DNA from: Mercenaria mercenaria
Lineage: Eukaryota > Mollusca > Bivalvia > Venerida > Veneridae
DNA: 64,000 nt
Reading direction: 5' to 3'
Assembly (NCBI RefSeq): GCF_021730395.1
Contig: NC_069371.1
Coordinates: 45,394,001-45,458,000 of the forward strand
In this document: positions 1-13,850 of the stretch, piece after piece
Layout of the letters: each line of letters starts with the position of its first letter
How positions within the stretch are numbered: position 1 is the first letter of the stretch
The notes under the pieces: model-generated
Databases searched by the model: none
Told to the model about the DNA's origin: nothing
What the model saw: only the letters and a program-made list of their open reading frames with translations
Translations under genes and position numbers: made by a program

Positions 1-173
1 TAAATAAAGCTTACTGTATCTTACTTCTATCCAAGCTGATCTTTTCTAGAGATGATTTTTCCAGTTTTATTTCAAACGCATGCAAAAATGGATATTGTGG
101 GAAATGTTACAATACTTATACAATAAATTTGCATTACAAGCGATATATGAACATGTAAAAGTAGTCCAATCCG

Positions 174-398
174 TTTCTTTTTGTTTTGGGTTTAACGCTG
201 TTTTTCAACAGTATTTCAGTCATGTAACGGCGGGCAGTCAACCTAACCAGTGTTCCTGGATTCTGTACAAACGTGTTCTAAGCAAGTAGCTGCCAACTTT
301 CCCACATGAATAAGAGGTGGAGGACGAATGATTTCAGACAGAATGTCTTTTATCAAATCGTCACGGAGGACATACGCCCTGCCAGGGGATAGAACTAC
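174..398 (-). mobile_element. tRNA-derived SINE, family A (tRNA head decayed)
   Basis: Shares the body GGGTTTAACGCTGTTTTTCA through ATGATTTCAGACA with copies at 13.9, 15.0 and 47.0 kb. It is absent from unit 2 at 25212 (ccaatacgtaaaagg), so it inserted after the gene duplication. Confidence 0.75.
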
Positions 399-952
399 GT
401 AAAAGGACACAACTCTTAATTAATGGCATTTATTTTGAGTTTAGAAAACATTATTTGTTTTCTGTTTGGTAGTAATTGTAAACTAATATGATAGAGCTGT
501 ATCAATTTATCAATTTGTTCTTCATTTACGTTCTATTCAGCTTTAAAGGGACTAATTCACACATTTTAGGCGAAAAATAATCCATAAAATGTGTGTACTC
601 AGAAAGTGACTTGTGGTACAAAATTACTGACATAAGATTTTTACAAGATATTCCCATAAGTAACCAAAACTATTTTGCAGCAGGTAATAAACCGTTTTAA
701 CGTCTTTGAGATAATGCAGAAAATTTACATTCTTTTTGCATTTTTATCAGTATCTAACTTTTAATTTCACCAACTTTATCATTTTTCAGTGTCATATACA
801 CATTTCATGCCAGACTAGAATATGTTGAAAAGATTCACCCAAACTGCAGGAGAGTACCTTTAATGTTGTAATGTAGCCTGCTTGAACAAATTATTTAGTA
901 CGTTCATTCCTCTTGAATGTAATATTAAACAAAAAGTGTTGATATTTTACAG

Positions 953-3900
953 GTTATGGTACAAAGTGTTTTGAGTGCCAACATGTACCATACCCACGCG
1001 ACTGCTTGAAGCTGACAGTTTGCAATCCTGATGAGGTAATGACCAAAATACATTTACTGCATTGAACTGAAACTTTTGTCGAACTTCTAACTTAACTCAT
1101 CAGACACTACATTCTGGTATGTAAAAAATAAGGCATTAATGAAAAGATACAAGATTCATCTTCTCCTACGTAAAGACAACAAACAAAACAATGGGACAAT
1201 ACCTTAGAGATTGACATTTGAGATCGAGAAATATAGGGAAAGAGATAGGTATTGCATTTGTACTGTTCTACTGCGTTTGTTTTGTCAACCAAGTTCAGTC
1301 AACGCATGAAATCGCAAAACACGTTTGTTATGTAATTTGTTAAAGTAATTGGAAGCAAATATTATACAAGCACTTACAATATACTGTGTCTTGTAAAATT
1401 ATCTGCCAAACGATAAAAATAATGAATCTCTAATACTAGTAACATAAAAATTTGCTATTTTCCTTTGATTTCTAATGTGTATTTCCGGCTATGTTTCAGG
1501 TATGTTTCACGGAACAAGTTGTAACACCAAGCCGAAATGTAGCTTTCAATTCCGGCTGTCTACCAAAATCAGTACGTGACTTTTTATTTGAATTTTACTA
1601 TCATCCAGTCAGATTACCACTAATCGGTTTTTTTTTAATAAATAAATTAAAACATACAGGATGAATGGTGTTTTTGGAATTGAAACTCGGACGAGGGTTC
1701 GAAGTGGTATTGAATATATCTATTTATAATTGTCGATATCGTTTGTAACAAAAGAAGAAAAAGCTGTTTATGAAATGCAGTTATCCGTTTTGTATTGTAT
1801 CTAAGTTAATTGCATTGCTCTCTCCTATATTAAAGATTAACAAAAATGTATGACAGTGATTTTATATTTCCAGCAATGTCCTTCCGTTTCGACACCTCTC
1901 ATTGGTAAAAGGTTAGCAAACATTTTGAATACACGCTCAACAGATATCTCGACGTGTAAAGAATGCTGTGACGGTGATTTCTGCAACATGAAGGGATGCG
2001 GAGCACACGGTAAGTATAACACGAGATTGTCTTAGAACAGAACTCTTTTTGATATATAAATATGATATAGAATTATATGTAATTTAAAGAGCTTACTAAT
2101 AATGTGAACAATTCCATAGGTAAAAAGAGTTGTGTCAGTTACTATATACCTTGATATTTCCATATTTTTCAGTTATATTGACATCTACTTCAAACTGAGC
2201 TAGTGTCATATAAGAAGAGATTTCCGCTGATTTCTTACATCATGCTTATGATAGAGATTTAAAGGCAGCAGAATGTTAACAAATAAAAATTAATACGACT
2301 GCTCCATGAGAAAACCTGTATTAGTGCTCTATGACTTTTCACTGAATTTAATGATATTTTAAAGGAAAATGGAACGTTGTTCTAACGTATTGTTTGTCAG
2401 CTGGGAATTCTGGAGTCATTTAAAGAGTGAAAGAATTTTCAAAATAGGAAAAAATATGAGAACGTTATGAGCATTTAAATATTTGGTCACACTGGCGGCC
2501 ATTTTGTTTCCTTCGCAACAAAAAAAAATGGCGGATTTATTATATGTTTAGATACACATTTGAATTGCATCTACTTATTACTGTTAAATTTCTAGCTATT
2601 ATCATAGATATTATCATGTTTAAAACCTAACACTCAAGAAACATATGAAAATTGGTCTTTTTAAGGGTTATTTGCTAAATAAAGTATTCAGCAGTGTGTA
2701 AATGAAGTCAAAAACACACTAAAATGGCTGCCTCCATTATCGTCCATTTTCTTAAATTTCAAACTGCCATATCGTTTCTAATATATGCCCAATTTTAAAA
2801 ACTCTTTCAGTGTTATGAAAGGCTTGATGATGGCTTTCAAATAAAATTAACTTGTTTTCAGGCTTTCCTTACCCTTTAAATTAATATCAATAACTGTATT
2901 TTTATCGGAAGGTGAACTACAATTGAGCATGGACGGATTTTTTTGACTGTTCTATTCAAATGTTGAAAAGATCAACATCTTTTTGATTTTCTGGTACTTG
3001 TGAAAAGCAAGCGACTTACTACATTTTTGTATTTCAACAGTTGTAGCTACTGTAAATATGTAAATGCAAGGATTGAATGCTACATTTTGTGTTTTATCCG
3101 GGTATAAACCACATTGGAACGTTTTGCAAGTCATTTAAGAATCGCTAGTCCCAATGTGTTACCTGTATAAATGCGCAAAAATTAGGATTTTTAAAATCTT
3201 AACTTAATAGCCTTTAGACAAATTACGCTTTTTGCTCATAGCTAACCAGTCAAAGACGAAGGGAATAAATAGTATTTAAATAGTATTTAACCTTTAGCCT
3301 GCTGGTGGCAAACTGCCTTTGCGACCAGTGCAGGCTTATCTTGGTCTGCTCTGTTCGCTATTCAGTCAGTAAATGTTCAGTGACACCCTTTCTAATAATA
3401 AATTCTGTCCAAATTGAAAGATGGACCAATTCATTTTAGAAATTTAGCAGAAGGTTAACAGAGTGGTGAAACCTGCAATAACCCCAGACTGAGAAACTGT
3501 CTTAACATTATTGTATATGGAGATGAAATATAAAATTGCAAGTTACTTTAAACAGTACTGTTTTATCAATCATATGTTTATGATATAAAGTGTCATTAAT
3601 GAAATGCACATTGAACAAAAATGATAATGGTCTTTCCTGTTTCAGAAAATCCCATGGCACAACGCGGTCCTTACTGCTACATGTGTGATGTACAAAACCC
3701 CAATGATTGTACCAATGTTTCTGTTTGTGACAAAAATGAAGTAAGCATTTTATTTATTTCTTTAAACGAAGTAGTTACATGGATGTTATAGATTATTCTA
3801 ATTTCCAGACATTATGTCAAGGAGGACTTTATCACTCCCCTCACTGAGTCTAATCCTAAACTTATAACTTCTGTGAGGAATCTTGTTTTAGATTTTGGTG

Positions 3901-6900
3901 GCATATATATCTGCCAACCAAATAGCCACTTATTTATCTCGAATTGTATCTTGAAAATGCCACTTGTTCAATTGTTATCTGGCAAATAGAAAAGTTTTGT
4001 GTTATCCATTCAAGCATTTTAACAGGACAAAACCGCCTGTTGGTGCCTACTGCTAATCATCTTGTGCCCACTACTAGTCATCCACATATCTACCCGCGTT
4101 ACCTAGATTGTGTTCAGTTAATCAGTACTGTTATGATAACAAGAATGGAACATCCTCGCCAGATGAAATGTGCTAGTTCATCTCAACCGTCTTCGAAGCT
4201 AACTTACTATCAGGACAACATCCGCTTATTTATGTGCATATGTGATGGCAGAAGTTGGAACCTGCATGCAGCTTTTTTCCTGTTAATATATGTATAACCA
4301 GAAACTTTTCCATTTGCGATGTAATAACTGAATACGTGATATTTGTAGAGAAAACTGTTTGCATAAATAAGGCAGAAATATGCTACCATACGTTTTCTAA
4401 AAACGCAGTGCACATTATGTATACTTCATTTCATTTAAATAGTTACTTAGATGTTTTAGTCTGTTCTAAACATTGTTTTCTACTTTAATAATATTTTACA
4501 AAAATGAATGACAATATTAATTTATAAAAAAGATCACTTACACCATGTTTAACAATTTTAACATCAAAGGTGTAAACGAGTTCCTACTAATGTACAGGAT
4601 GTGTTGTAAACAGTAATCACTACCTGTTGCAGTACACTGAAATTCCGAAAATAATCCGGTTTTGAAAATAAGCCGGTCTCGAAAATAGGCCACCATTTCT
4701 CTACAGGCAAAAAGGGCTCATAAATTAGCCGCACTCATAAATAAGCCGTCCAATGTTTTGTATCAGTAATAGTATCAATGACTTTGTTAGGACACCGTAT
4801 AAGATAGCAAAAATGTCCAGATGTAATAGCAATAACACATTCTTGGGAATAAAAACACTTAAAACAATGCAAGATGTGATGATTTTTAAAATCCTGGACA
4901 AGTTAAAACTTTAAAAGCAATAAAATTCCTGTCTCAAACACTTTTTGTCACGTCAGTTCTATTAATTAAAATGACAAGTCATTATAACACAATGCAGTGT
5001 TTATCACGTACTGTGTATCATAGGTGTATTTGTTTGTTTGGTCAGACAAAATCTTTTAATGGGTAATTAACTGTTAGCATCGGATTATTTTCAATAAGAA
5101 ATTGTAAGAAATTGTAACAAAACAGATATGTCAGAATACAAGTATTTACTATAAAGCAAAAATATGACATCCGTATCTTCGGTATTTCGGTACTCGAACA
5201 TACGTTTTAAAACGTTACTGAACATATGTACTCAAAAGTTCGCCGGACTCAAAAATAAGACGGTCTCGATAAAAAGTCAGTAAATCCTTACGAAAATTTA
5301 AAATAAACCTGATGTTACAAGTTTGCTTTTCAGCTGTGCATGTTCTACCATCCAATTGAATTGAGTGGCCATCCTAGCACTTTGTACAGAGCTCAGTGTG
5401 AAACACAGGCGGTAAATATGTTTGATTACTAGTATGTTATTCCCTGTAAGCTAGATATTTTTATTTGATATTATTCCATAAAGCGCAGAAATCTTTCAGT
5501 ATAAGGATCTCTAATGAGGTCTTTGTGAAAACCCGCGATTACATAGAGAAACAAGAATAGATTTTTAGATGCATAAATATGTTCAGCAACTTCTTGTACA
5601 GTTAATGCAAATCCGAGGGCCTCCGTGTCCGAGTGGTTAAGGTCGCTGACTTCAAATCACTTGCCCCTCATTGCTGTGGGTTCAACTTCCCTCGGGCGTT
5701 AAATTCTCCATAATATTAAGATAAACCTACCTTTAAAAGTTGCATATCTTGTTTATTTGTTGACGAAATACAAATGTATAACGATTTAAGATCAAATACT
5801 ATATAAGCATTTTAGATGTGAGGTATAGCATTTAAAGTTTGAAGCACTGTCTAGTTACCACACATTTTCAAAACTTTTCTGAACGGACCTGTGTAAAGTT
5901 TTCTCAGTTTGACGTCCGAGATTTTTCTTTATAGTTGCTTTAGCAACTGGCTATAGCTCGAAGTCAACTACTAAGTTTCAAGCTCGCGTCGTTTGAGTTT
6001 TCCTTCTATTTCTATGTGACCGAGTCACAAAAATATTCTGGACGTGTAAAGATTGTCCCATATTTATTTCTTATAATCTTGGTATTGTGCGAGTGTGTGA
6101 GTAACTGAGTATTACTTTAAACAACAAAAACAAGCGGCAGCGGATTCTAGAATAATTACGAACTTTATATTCACACTCTTAATATTAGGAATCACTACGC
6201 TCTAGGGTTAGGGTTATGTTTAGGGTTTAAGGTTAGGGTTAGCGTTGAAATAGGCACCATCCTTGGGCAAACTTAGTTTTACATACAGTTGTATAAGGAA
6301 AACCTTTAAAAAATCTTGTACAGAGCTTAGATATTTTACGTGTAGCATTGTCTAGTGTACCTCTACAAAAATTGCTCAAATCATGACCGGTCTATACACA
6401 AGGAATGTTGATTCTTCAGATGTATGGGATAAAATATCACTCAATACGCACTGGCTACCAGTCCATTTAGGGCTTTTTTGTCGTTGTTTTGAACTCTGGA
6501 TTTGAACGCCTAATATCGTCAGGAATACTAAAATGTTATCTATCAGATTAAAATCCGAACTATTTCTAGGACATTCGTCCGATGAAATCCGGTGAAACGG
6601 AATAGTTAGTGGTAACATTTTGACCAATAGAAGTGTTCGAAGACAACCGTGTGAGTGACAGACCGTCCGTATATTCACATATGCAACAGTTTTGAAAGTT
6701 CTCAGTTACTGGCACGTTTTCATCCTGGCTACCCTAAACAGTATCATTTTGCCTTAAGATGGTTTGGAAATTCATATTTGGAAATAGGAAACAATTTTTT
6801 CCCAGTTGAACGGTGTCAAACTCTGTTATGTTAATTTAAATATAAGCCTCTTTGTTTTCGCTTGATGTACAGTTAAGAAAAATACATTTTTCTGCTAAAT

Positions 6901-9900
6901 TCTAAAAGGCCTAGTTGAAGTTTGATGTACCTGTGTATAGATAATTTTCTTACATTTCCTCCTTTGTTTTTCATATATTTCGTTCAAATATTCTAATCCT
7001 CTTGTATTAAGCTTTACGCATTCATCCGCTCATTAATACCACAAACACTGTCGTTTTTGCATTGAAACGAGCAATTTTCATCCATTGTTGACATTGCAAG
7101 ACACTTATGACTTTTTAACTGAAAAACATTGTTTAAACACTTAAAGCGAATGCTTGTGCATGGTGAGAATAAAGTTTAAAGAAAATGAGTTCATTTAGGA
7201 TTTAGAATGTCATGTCCTGTATACGCCTGCATGTCATACTTACAACATTTTAATCATAAGTACTAATAATTTGCAATCACTGTAAAAAGTTTCATTGCTT
7301 TGGGCCAAAATATTCATACAAAACAAAGAAGGTCTACGTTTTGCTGACACCATGTAGAACCAGATACAAAGATAATCAAAGGAAATGGACTTAACCCTAA
7401 GGTAGTCAACCTAAATAGACCTACAGGGTAACAACCTCAGACAAAATTGTGCACCTATGTATGGACATGCCTGTCATTCATCAGAGATAAAATTAATCTG
7501 AAATGTCAATAAAAACAAAGCTTACTCAGATGTGTGTATTTTGTTTTCTGTTGTATATGTTCGTTTCCAAATCTGAAACTAGATGTTTCTTTTGGCCTAA
7601 TCTGACAAAAGTACTCAATCTTCCTAAATGTAAGATCTGATGGCGACCACTTCAAATAATTTTCAATATTGCTATTATTTTATTTCTATCAATCTATTTC
7701 TATTTGAACCAATTAGATAATTTGTTTCAACAATCGTTTGACTTAACCTTCAAATTGGCGTTGACGAAGTATTACACGATGGTTTGAGACACTTAAAATC
7801 GACAAGTTTATACAAGAGCAAAGAATTATTTTCGGTGCGTGAAGTCCTCCATATCTATCTTCTTTTTATTTTATTCCTTCGCAAAGAAAAAAACGAGGGT
7901 GCAGCTATGGTGTTGTTTTCAAAAACTCTTATTTCACTTTCAAAATATTGAAAGCAAGGCCCTGATTGGATAGCGGAAAGGTCATTTGAACGTGATCTTC
8001 TATCGGTTTTCTATAGATCCTATGCGTAGCATTAATACATGGTTTTATTCAGATGGTATTTGATCTGATATTGTTAATTCAGTAAATGTTTGGCTCAATG
8101 GAGATATGATGGATTACCAAGTAATATGTATCTACGACAGTATAAAAATGTACATATTTATGTCTGTTTATGAGGAATGTTCTATTTTATTACTTAGATC
8201 TTTTGCACTGTGCCTCAAAATTTAAGTCTGTAGTTCACAGACATGTTATAAAGTATCGCTGGCTTAAACCATGACGTAAACTAATGTTTATTTTCAGGCA
8301 TGTAATGCAATAACACAAGCATTCGGCGGTCAAAACTGTAATCCCATATGTTGCAATACAGACTTTTGTAACGATCGTTGTGGAAACCTTTCAAATATCA
8401 CCATGACAACATCGCATCCACACACCTCTGATGCTAAGACTACGTTGTCAGATAAACACTCCACTCTCCAACAACATATTGGGCAAACAACAGACTTACC
8501 AAACACCTTGACAACTAAGTCTCCGAAAAATCACACGACAGAAGGTAGATCCTCATTTACATTTACCTATAGGCAAAACGTATTAAATTAATCGGCGTCT
8601 CAAAAAAAGTTCGTAAGTAAAAAACAATTACTGTAAGAAAATTTCAGAAAATACATATTTTGTTTTACAGATTTCTCACCGAACCTGTTCGTATCTATAT
8701 TGTAACCTCATAGAGAAAGCTAAGTATCGATTGCGACATACTTAGTGAACTAATAAAATTTGAAAAAAATGTTTACACGCTTTTTTTGTACATTCGTCAG
8801 TAATGAAAAGTCGTATCTGCCACTAACGACCTATTTACTATATAACTGCTGTATCCAAATCACAAATTATGCAATCTTAAAAGTGACAGATACTACCTTA
8901 TTTCTAAAACGTACCCAAAACTGGGTCGCAAGTAAAAGATACAGTCTTATATTGTTAACAAAATGTTATTGTTAGCTCAATATATTTGGATTTGATGTAA
9001 AAGTAATGGCCCTTTTAATGCATTTTTCGAAAATGTATAGGTCAAAGAAAGGTCGTAAGTAACAGATACGGCCCTACATTTGTAGGGATATCATCATCAT
9101 GTCAGTTTAAGGGACATAAGAAAGAGAGAACACAATTGTTTATTTTCTTTCATTACGAATCATACAGACAGCTACAACGAAGCCAAACTTGCAAACCGAT
9201 ACTACAGCTATCACAACTCTATCGTCTACGAATTCGTACTGCAACGGAGAAAATTTGGTGTATTTACAAAATGCAGATACGCAGCTTTGTATCCGTGTTG
9301 TTAATAATTATATGGCAGTACCCTGGAATGTCGCTCGAGCATGGTGCAAAGAAAAGGGATATGATCTTGTTGTTTTAGATACTCACGAAAAAGCTTTATT
9401 AGTAAGACACTTCATACTAAGTGATTCTAGTAAATATAATTACATAACTCCATTCGTCTCAAAAGCTGTTGTTTTACTAAGCAAAAGGAAGGACTGTATC
9501 AAAATGCTATTATGCGCAGAATGTACACCCCCACCCACTGACAAGTACATTGCAATTTGACGCACACAAAACTGCATAATTATGTGGACAGTATGTTGAT
9601 ATTATAGTAACAAAAATCGAAGTTCCACAACTCTGCAGATAGGTTTTCTTACAGAACATAACATGCACCATGCACAACTAGGGTTGGTACTGATCCATTG
9701 TGTAAATCTTCATTAAATTTTGTTCATGAGTTCGTATATGCAGACTGTATGTATACAGCATAGTAACAAAAAGCTTTTAGTCCCATTTCTCTGTAGAATA
9801 TTTTTCTGAAAGAACCTAACATGCACCATGCACACGTAAGATTGGTACTGATATCTTGTGTGAAGTTTCATTAAATTATGTGCAATGGTTCGGGGGGAAA

Positions 9901-12217
9901 GGCGCTCACAAGATTGCATATGCAGACTCTATGTATATAGCATAGTAACAAGAATCAAAGTCCAATAACTTGGCAGAATATTTATCTGAAAGAACGTAAC
10001 ACGCACCTTGCTCAACTAGGATTTGTACTAATCACTTGTGTGAAGTTTCACTAAATTGTGTGCATGGGTTCAGGAGTTTAAGTGCGTATAGTAACAAAAA
10101 ACGAAGTCCCTTAACTCTTCAATTATTTTTCTAAAAGAATCTAAAATGCACTATGCAGAACTACTGTTGTAATTCATCACTTTTGTGAAGTTTTATTAAA
10201 TTGTGTCAAGGGGATGAGGAGAGTTAGTGCGCAAAAGATTGTCAAGATAAGGACGGACCGACGGACAGAGAGTCAACCTAAAACCAGTATACCTCTCCCC
10301 GTTGTCGGGTGGGGGAGGTAAAAATGAAAAAACCAGGCTTCTCCAAAAGACTGAACATATTACTTATCCGATCCTCTGTAAGTTAAGGTTCTGTCTATGA
10401 TTTTTTAAATGTCAAGCTATGTGGAACAAGCTAAATCCTTAGAATGTAAATGATGTAAATTTGTCTTTTTATGCGATTATAATTTTGTTAGAATTACCAT
10501 ATACATGTGATATTAAACACTTAAAATTGTTTTCTTGACACTGTACAAAACATGACAGCATTGTAACTAGCCCATAGTACTCGTATTTTAGGCTATATGT
10601 ATTTTTCGTTTATTCTCTCACAGAAAAAAAGGCAGTTTAAACAGTTTTTCTCAAGTCTTCAGTTGCATATAAGTAGGTTAAAGTACTATCCCAAACAAAA
10701 AATGTCCTAATACATACTATCAAAACACCATACCACAGTTAAAACCGCTTTTATGGTGTATGTTAGTGCGTTTTATTAGCGATCCATTGAAATAATCAAG
10801 AAATTATTGCAATGGATCGCTAACGGAACATGTTCCATCATATCAATTGCGGTTTTGAAGCGAATTATTAACTTTACAGAGTCATTCAGAAGGCTTTTAC
10901 CTCTTTTATCAGAAAACATATGGCTTTAATCTTTAATTTACTTTTCATATCTTCTAGTTGCCATGGTTATGTTATGTAATCTCATTTTAGGAATAATATA
11001 AATAAAGGGTGCATTTTGTAGGTAATAAGAATAAAGGATGCTCGGGATTGATTTATTGAAGATTTCATATATGGCCCATTTTCTATCCAGTTTGGCAGCA
11101 CTTCCCTTATATTCCCACTATGTTATTGACAATGATAAGAGTTCACATTGTTCGAAAGTCACCACTGACAAAACAATTCTTAATGTTAAAAGACCGGGAA
11201 CTAACCCCCTTTAACCTCGTTAACTTCTCACTATCTTCCCCCTATATATGTTTTATGATCTATGGTATAATTTTTTATTTTTCATATTTCGCCACTTACA
11301 AAATTATATTACTATTATTACAAAATAATTCTTAAGATGAAAAGGCCGGGGACTTAGATCCTTTCATCTCTTATTATCTTTTATTTCCCCCTTATATTCC
11401 CTTTGTTTTATGATCTTTGATAAAACTTCATACTTACTTTTTATTTTCCCACTTATACAATTACGACTTTTTCGTAGTAAGAATTATTTTGTAAGAATGT
11501 GACTTTGTAAGTAGCGAAAACTTTAACATAGATCATAAAACAAAGGGAATATAGGCGATAGTAAGAGATGAAAGGGGCTAAATTCCTAGCCTTTTCATAG
11601 TAAGAATTATTTTGTTAGAATGTAATTTTGTAAGTGGTATAATTTGAAAAAATATGAAGTTTAAGGATCATAAAACAAGGGAACATACGGGGAAAATGGT
11701 TTTGATGGTGTTTATTGGACTAACAACTAGCTCGTGGGTCATGCTTTTAGTGGCGTTTATTGACAGTGTTTACTGGGTCTTTTTTGTTTGGGATACATCT
11801 GAAACCAACATTGTTAAATATAAATGAAACAGCTAATGTATAAATATTTACAATTTCAACAAGACGTTTGTTGGAATACCGGACATGCATTCACCGATAT
11901 GTTTCTGGGTTGAATCTGGGGGTTTTCTAGAGATACATGCTTATTTGTCAACATTCAAAATTTCAGAAAATAATCACACTTCCTATTGGATAGGATTAAA
12001 AGACTTCAATAACCAAAACCATTTCTCCTGGACAGATGACCAAACATTAGTAAACACGGGAGCTGACTGGGCTATGGACGAGCCGAAGCATGTATTGAAC
12101 GGCATTGACCAAGACTGTGTCAGCATGCATAATAAACATACCCGCAGGATTTATAAGTGGTGTGCTTTGAATTGCAATGACGGAGGATATTTTATCTGTG
12201 AACAGAAACAAACGTAG
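953..12217 (+). CDS. Ly6/three-finger x2 plus C-type lectin protein, copy 1 (5' partial)
   Basis: Eight exons: 953-1035, 1500-1571, 1874-2009, 3646-3740, 5334-5411, 8298-8544, 9172-9429, 11967-12217. All have GT/AG borders, and phases stay open for 406 codons to TAG. Exons 1-3 form one three-finger (Ly6/uPAR) domain, starting with CFEC and ending CCDGDFCN. The next three form a second, CYMC to CCNTDFCN. A Thr/Ser/Pro-rich stalk with N-glycosylation sites (NLS, NIT, NHT) follows, then a two-exon C-type lectin fold with WIGL and six or more Cys. Its ligand loop reads EPK, and KWCALNC replaces the usual W-x-D, so the usual calcium ligands look lost and there is an extra Cys. The signal-peptide exon must lie before base 1. 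A pearl-like element sits just after the stop. AATAAA at 13413 is shared with copy 2. It is probably secreted or surface-bound. Ligand unknown. Confidence 0.85.
2362..2881. mobile_element. Copy-1-specific insertion of about 515 bp
   Basis: Missing from unit 2 at about 27478-27500. Its ends read TTAAAGGAAAA and TTTCCTTACCCTTTAA, a rough inverted pair. The interior contains GGCGGCCATTTTG-like words but no ORF. Family not recognised. Confidence 0.5.
3287..3458. mobile_element. TTAA-flanked MITE, CCTTTAGCCTGCT family
   Basis: Ends TTAACCTTTAGCCTGCT and TTTAGCAGAAGGTTAA. The same element occurs at 28098, 44047 and 62951. It lies at the matching intron position in both lectin units, so it predates their duplication. 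Confidence 0.75.
4625..5300. mobile_element. Copy-1-specific insertion with AAATAAGCCGGTCTCG-type ends
   Basis: Unit 2 lacks this block between 29145 and 29190. The left end repeats GAAAATAAGCCGGTCTCGAA and CATAAATAAGCCG, and the right end has CAAAAATAAGACGGTCTCGA. No coding capacity. Probably a non-autonomous DNA element. Confidence 0.5.
5617..5703 (+). mobile_element. SINE family B fragment, tRNA-like head
   Basis: Reads CCTCCGTGTCCGAGTGGTTA (A-box-like) and later GTGGGTTCAACTTCC (B-box-like). It is the head of the element found in reverse at 27.6, 50.6, 52.7 and 57.0 kb. Not a functional tRNA gene, since the cloverleaf is incomplete. Confidence 0.65.
6203..6245 (+). repeat. Short interstitial TTAGGG-like tract
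   Basis: TAGGGTTAGGGTTATGTTTAGGGTTTAAGGTTAGGGTTAGCG: about five degenerate telomere-type hexamers inside lectin copy 1 intron sequence that unit 2 lacks. Confidence 0.7.
9522..10322 (+). mobile_element. Tandem-monomer element, family D
   Basis: Starts near ACCCCCACCCACTGACAAGT. It contains about four degenerate monomers of roughly 180 bp (TAGTAACAAAAATCGAAGTC ... CTGATCACTTGTGTGAAGTT) and ends with GACGGACCGACGGACAGA and a CCCC/GGGG hairpin. Same family at 39.6-40.1 kb. The layout resembles the bivalve pearl elements. It lies in copy 1 intron 8 only. Confidence 0.65.
10689..11793. mobile_element. TA-flanked foldback or MITE-like element, 1.1 kb
   Basis: Perfect terminal inverted repeat TCCCAAACAAAAAA / TTTTTTGTTTGGGA with TA on both sides. 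Unit 2 has the uninterrupted site at about 32252. Inside are two hairpins: one around 10741-10858 (GCGATCCATTG repeated inverted), and a long one pairing 11285-11415 with about 11525-11640. No transposase ORF. TA flanks suggest a Tc1/mariner-type relative. Confidence 0.7.
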
Positions 12218-12264
12218 ATTTCAGGATTGTATTTCCTATTTTAGAAAAGCCTTATGTTATTTTT

Positions 12265-13066
12265 TATGCCCCCACTTTGGGGGGGGGGGGGAGCATATAG
12301 ATTTTCCCTTGTCTGTCCGTCCGTCCTTCCGTCCTTCCATCCGTCCGTCCGGCCGTCTTTCCTTCCGAGAATGTTGTGTCGCGCCTAGCTCCAAAAGTAT
12401 TTGACATAGAGTCACAAAAGTTTACAGGAATATTGGTCAGCATGTGTAGTTGTGCACCTGGGGTTTCGCGTCCGGATTCATTCAGTCATGTAGGAGTTAT
12501 GGCCCCTGACTTTGTAAAAATTGGTAATTTCAGTGTTGTGTCGCGCGTAGCTCCGAAAGTATTTGACCTAGAGTCACCAAAGTTTACAGGAATGACGGTC
12601 AGCTTGTGAAGTTGTGCACCTGAGGTTTTGCATCCAGATTCATCCAGTCATGTAGGAGTTATGGCCCCTGACTTAGTAAACAATAGGTCATTTTAATGTT
12701 GTGTCGCGCGTAGCTTCAAAAGTATTTGACCTAGAGTCACCAAAGTTTACAGGAATGTTGGTCAGCATGTACAGTTGTGCACCTGTGGTTTCACGTCCGG
12801 ATTCATTCAGTCGTGTAGGAGTTATGGCCCCTGACTTAGTTAAAAATTGGTCATTTAATGTTGTGCTGCGCGTAGCTCCAAAAGTACTTGACCTAGAGTC
12901 ACCAAAGTTTACAGGAATGTTGGTCAGCATGTGCAGTTGTGCATCTGGGGTTTAGCATCCGGATTCATTCAGTATTGTAGGAGTTATGGCCCCTGACCTA
13001 GGAAAAAGTTGCCATTTTAATGTCAGGTAGTGGGGGCATCTGTGTCCCATGGACACATTTCTAGTT
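12265..13066 (+). mobile_element. Pearl-like tandem-monomer element
   Basis: Head TATGCCCCCAC plus a GTCCGTCC tract, then about four to five monomers of roughly 165 bp (TGTCGCGCGTAGCTCCAAAA ... GGAGTTATGGCCCCTGA), then tail GTGGGGGCATCTGTGTCC and GGACACATTTCTAGTT. The same family lies inverted at 51020-52437. It sits in the 3' flank just after the copy 1 stop, so it may be part of the 3' UTR. ORFs within it are repeat artefacts. Confidence 0.75.
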
Positions 13067-13850
13067 TTCTTCTATATTAATGAAAGACTACTTACTATAT
13101 ATCAAAGACATCCAAGTCCTTGTTTGTGTGAATACTCAAGTAATAGATACTAAAGATTATAAATTAATGAAATTTCCTTTTTGTGGAACCAGCTGTGAGG
13201 ATGCCTTCATTTTTGACTTATTAATAAAAATGAAAGAAGGTCATTTCACATTTTATCTTTTTTGTAGAACGAATAAATTCGATTTATACATTTATTAGGA
13301 GTCAAGCAAGTCTTGTCCATGTAAAGCACTGAAACATTGGTATATGTAAATATTAAAGAGGTCTTTACATGTAAAACTGCGTTAATATATTCCTTAGAAA
13401 GCACTGACATATAATAAATGAATGTGTCACTTCTTCCCTTATTATTTGCTTTAGAAAAAATTTAAACAGTTACAGTCTAAATTCAAATCAAATCAAAAGC
13501 TAAAGGTCAAGGTCATTCAGCACCGTTTTTCTTGAAGGCTGTAGCATTAATTTTGTAAGGTATAAAATCGAAATGTTGGTTAATCGGATTTGAGACAAGT
13601 CATTGACTTGTTTGAAACTTTTTAGTGTGGATGTGTACAAATATTTGAAAACACCAAATCGTGTCATGTGCAAAATGATAATTACCTAACCTGTTTGCGC
13701 AAACAATTTAGAATTTTCAAACATTGGTGTGCATCTAATGAAACTATTACTCTACATATATCATAAAAATTAATAAATAGAACTGCATGCGGTAAAACAC
13801 TTACTATATAACAAGCTAAACGTAAGAATTAGTTCTTGGTACTTAAGATT

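Noticed and set aside
12177-12955. Several 75-84 residue ORFs with similar sequence
   Set aside because: They are translations of the roughly 165-bp monomers of the pearl-like element.
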